Positions 62,136 to 64,000 of a stretch of DNA of 64,000 nt are shown in pieces. Position numbers and translations under genes: made by a program. The first letter of the stretch is position 1. Every line of letters begins with the position of its first letter. The notes beneath the pieces are model-generated. The model saw nothing but the letters and a program-made list of their open reading frames with translations, was not told the DNA's origin and made no database searches. Source of the stretch: Vibrio crassostreae (GTDB taxonomy: Bacteria > Pseudomonadota > Gammaproteobacteria > Enterobacterales > Vibrionaceae); NCBI RefSeq assembly GCF_024347415.1, contig NZ_AP025477.1, forward strand, positions 744,001 through 808,000, in the 5' to 3' direction.

Positions 62136-63506
62136 ATGAAATTGTTAAAAACATCTATCGCTTTCGCCATCTCTTCTGCACTTTTGATTGGTTGCAGCAG
62201 TGACACAGATTACGTTCAACCTGAAGAAGTAAAGATCGCGACTTATAACTTGTCTTTTGATCGTGCCACCTTCGAAGACCTCGTAACGGAAATGCAGATT
62301 GAACCAAGCGCTCAAACAAAATTAGTGAGCGACTATTTGGATAACACGATTGATGCCGCTGACAAAGAAACAGCAGCGAAAGTTATTCAGATCCGTAACG
62401 TCGCTGCCGTGATTCAAAAGAATCGTCCTGATGTTCTTATGATGGCTGAGTTTAACAACGACGGAACAGGTACTGACAAATCAGCACTCGAAGGCTTCCA
62501 GAAAAACTACCTTTCTGTTGCTCAAAGTATCGAAGGAGCAGGCGGTGACGCGAACCTAGAACCAATCTCATACCCGTATTTTGAGAGCTATTCGACCAAT
62601 ACAGGTTTGCTGAACGAATTTGGTTTTGATTTAGACAATGACGGTAACTTCGGAACACTTCCCGGTGACGCTTGGGGCTTCGGTTTCTACCATGGCCAGT
62701 ACGCGTTCGCTTTGATGTCTAAATACGAAATCGACACGGCCAACACTCGCACATTCCAAGAATTTAAATGGAAAGATCTTGAAGGTGCTACCATCCCAAC
62801 AATCACAGTGTGTGATGATCCTAGTAAGTTCCCTGCAGGCATGGACTGTGGTGACGAGTGGTACACAGCGGCTGAATGGGAAGAAGTTCGTCTATCGTCA
62901 AAAAACCACGTTGACGCACCGATCCTAATCCCAACTAAAAATGGTACAGAAACCGTTCACTTGTTAATGTCACACCCTACTCCTCCAGCTTTTGATGTGG
63001 GGAAGAACATTGAGCAAAACGCAGCAGAAGTCGACTTCTGGCACCAATACATCCAAAACAAGTCGTTCATCTATGATGATTCTGGAAAAACGGGCGGCCT
63101 AGAACAAGGCAAGCACTTTGTCATGATGGGCGACCAAAACCTAGATCCTGTTGATGGAGACGGCATTAGCTCTGTAATGCAAGATTTGCATAACGACTCG
63201 TTAGTTAACCAAGAAGTCACCAACGGCAGTCTATACCCTACTAGTTATGGCGCAGCTGAACATGCGGTAGATAATTCATTGCCTCACCCACAGCCAAACC
63301 GTATCACTTCAACGTTTGGACTTGCTGTAGACTACGCACTGCCGTCAGCTACCTTAAACATTGTTGAATCTGGTGTATATTGGTCAGCTTCGTACGAAGA
63401 AGGACGCAAGCTATTCAATGACTCACGAATTGGTGATTATGGTAACGGCAAAGATGTTTCATCTGACCACCGTATGATCTGGGTGAAAGCAGACTTCAGT
63501 AACTAA
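62136..63506 (+). CDS. endonuclease/exonuclease/phosphatase-fold lipoprotein
   Basis: 456 aa. Signal and lipobox MKLLKTSIAFAISSALLIGC give an outer-membrane or periplasmic lipoprotein. EEP-fold motifs: IATYNLSFD, RPDVLMMAEFNNDG (metal Glu), HLLMSHPTPPAF, HFVMMGDQNLDP (D-x-N type) and the final SSDHRMIWV (Asp-His pair). All metal and catalytic positions are present. Similar exported proteins act as nucleases or phosphodiesterases; the target is unknown. Confidence 0.88.
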   Translation: MKLLKTSIAFAISSALLIGCSSDTDYVQPEEVKIATYNLSFDRATFEDLVTEMQIEPSAQTKLVSDYLDNTIDAADKETAAKVIQIRNVAAVIQKNRPDVLMMAEFNNDGTGTDKSALEGFQKNYLSVAQSIEGAGGDANLEPISYPYFESYSTNTGLLNEFGFDLDNDGNFGTLPGDAWGFGFYHGQYAFALMSKYEIDTANTRTFQEFKWKDLEGATIPTITVCDDPSKFPAGMDCGDEWYTAAEWEEVRLSSKNHVDAPILIPTKNGTETVHLLMSHPTPPAFDVGKNIEQNAAEVDFWHQYIQNKSFIYDDSGKTGGLEQGKHFVMMGDQNLDPVDGDGISSVMQDLHNDSLVNQEVTNGSLYPTSYGAAEHAVDNSLPHPQPNRITSTFGLAVDYALPSATLNIVESGVYWSASYEEGRKLFNDSRIGDYGNGKDVSSDHRMIWVKADFSN

Positions 63507-63527
63507 CCTATTCAATTGAGAACCAAG

Positions 63528-63557
63528 AAGCCCTCCTATTGCTACGAGGGCTTTTTA
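63528..63557 (+). terminator. terminator after EEP lipoprotein
   Basis: AAGCCCTC / GAGGGCTT with a 10-nt loop and T-rich tail. Confidence 0.88.
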
Positions 63558-63707
63558 TTGAGCGAAACGATTGCTACCAGCTTTATGCTCTCAAACTCTA
63601 ATTGTGGATGCTAGTAACCATAGTTATTGGATTCCAGAGCTCTTTCTTCAATCTAAAATATAACTATATTACTTGAACTTAACGAGTTTATAGCTAAGGA
63701 ATTGAGA

Positions 63708-63998
63708 ATGAGTAAACTGACTATTATTGCAACGATCGTCTCTAAAGAAGACAAAACTGAGCTAGTTAAATCAGAGATGATTAAACTGATCGATAAAACC
63801 CGTGTTGAAGACGGCTGTATTAACTACGATTTGCACCAAGATAACAGTAACCCTGCTCACTTTGTTTTTCATGAGAACTGGGATTCTGAAGCTCATCTAG
63901 AGAAACACTTAGCGAGCCAACACATCGCCGAGTACATGGCTGCGACTGAAAACTGTATTGAAACCTTTGTGCTCAACAAAATGACGCACATTGCCTAA
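63708..63998 (+). CDS. ABM-domain (antibiotic biosynthesis monooxygenase) protein
   Basis: 96 aa from ATG 63708, AAGG upstream; a TTG at 63702 is in frame but not needed. Ferredoxin-like fold: LTIIATIVSKEDKTELVKSEM, then VEDGCINYDLHQDNSNPAHFVFHENWDS and HLASQHIAEYM. The E-G-C-x-x-Y and F-x-x-E-x-W motifs are those of YgiN-like ABM proteins, acting on quinones or related small molecules, often in stress response. Confidence 0.9.
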   Translation: MSKLTIIATIVSKEDKTELVKSEMIKLIDKTRVEDGCINYDLHQDNSNPAHFVFHENWDSEAHLEKHLASQHIAEYMAATENCIETFVLNKMTHIA

Positions 63999-64000
63999 CC

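Overview
The window reads as ordinary Vibrio chromosome with several accessory segments, most likely from the Splendidus clade. The reasons are low-to-mid G+C, a Vibrio-type TonB cluster that includes a TtpC gene, a DUF2986 protein, DUF2860 porin-like proteins, repetitive Cys/Leu/Gly tRNA arrays and ToxR-type membrane regulators. Genus is a confident inference from gene content. Species, and which of the two chromosomes this is, cannot be settled from the sequence alone.

Positions 1-15.7 kb are largely about metal uptake. A nine-gene minus-strand operon (PepSY membrane protein, DUF2271, DUF4198, two small exported or anchored proteins, then a cluster-9 metal ABC transporter with two binding proteins) starts behind a Fur-like box. 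A TonB2-type energy-transducing operon (DUF3450, TtpC, ExbB, ExbD, TonB, TPR protein) and a siderophore receptor follow, each behind its own Fur-like box. A short tandem repeat lies upstream of the receptor.

Positions 16-26 kb hold a dicarboxylate/glutamate symporter with a CRP-like site, a CpxRA-like two-component system, a NYN nuclease-like protein, a DUF4174 protein, and the assimilatory nitrite reductase block nirB-nirD-nirC plus cobA for its siroheme cofactor. nirB has an FNR-like site. From 26.6 to 31.2 kb two near-identical tRNA arrays (Leu-Cys-Gly-Leu-Cys and Cys-Gly-Leu-Cys in transcription order) bracket a class 3 lipase and a chemoreceptor. viaA-ravA, a NUDIX hydrolase and ltaE follow.

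Positions 36.4-45.1 kb form an accessory island: an AT-rich leader, a chaperone-usher fimbrial operon (two pilin-like proteins, two chaperones, usher, tip-like protein), a VpsT/CsgD-type regulator and an intact IS5-family (IS903-like) element. The right edge of the IS abuts a degenerate second copy of the ltaE 3' end and its terminator, and the IS has no target duplication. This looks like a recombination or deletion scar.

Positions 45.1-57.4 kb hold the most unusual locus. It has two OM beta-barrel-like proteins, two paralogous 14-TM MFS exporters, a YtcJ-like amidohydrolase, an M28-like peptidase homologue with an altered metal motif, a 57-residue membrane protein, and at the end an overlapping gene pair. 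The pair is a ToxR-like membrane wHTH regulator and a single-pass protein with a lipocalin-like periplasmic domain, the layout of ToxRS, TcpPH and VtrAC co-component sensors. A nearly invariant 14-mer (AACAAAAARTGACA) recurs upstream of four transcription units here, so the locus may be one ligand-sensing export and hydrolysis regulon.

Positions 57.5-64 kb return to housekeeping-type genes: the ribosome-assembly GTPase YlqF between two long hairpins, a GGDEF cyclase, a GNAT, an acyl desaturase with a FabR-like operator inside its promoter, an endonuclease/phosphatase-fold lipoprotein and an ABM-domain protein.
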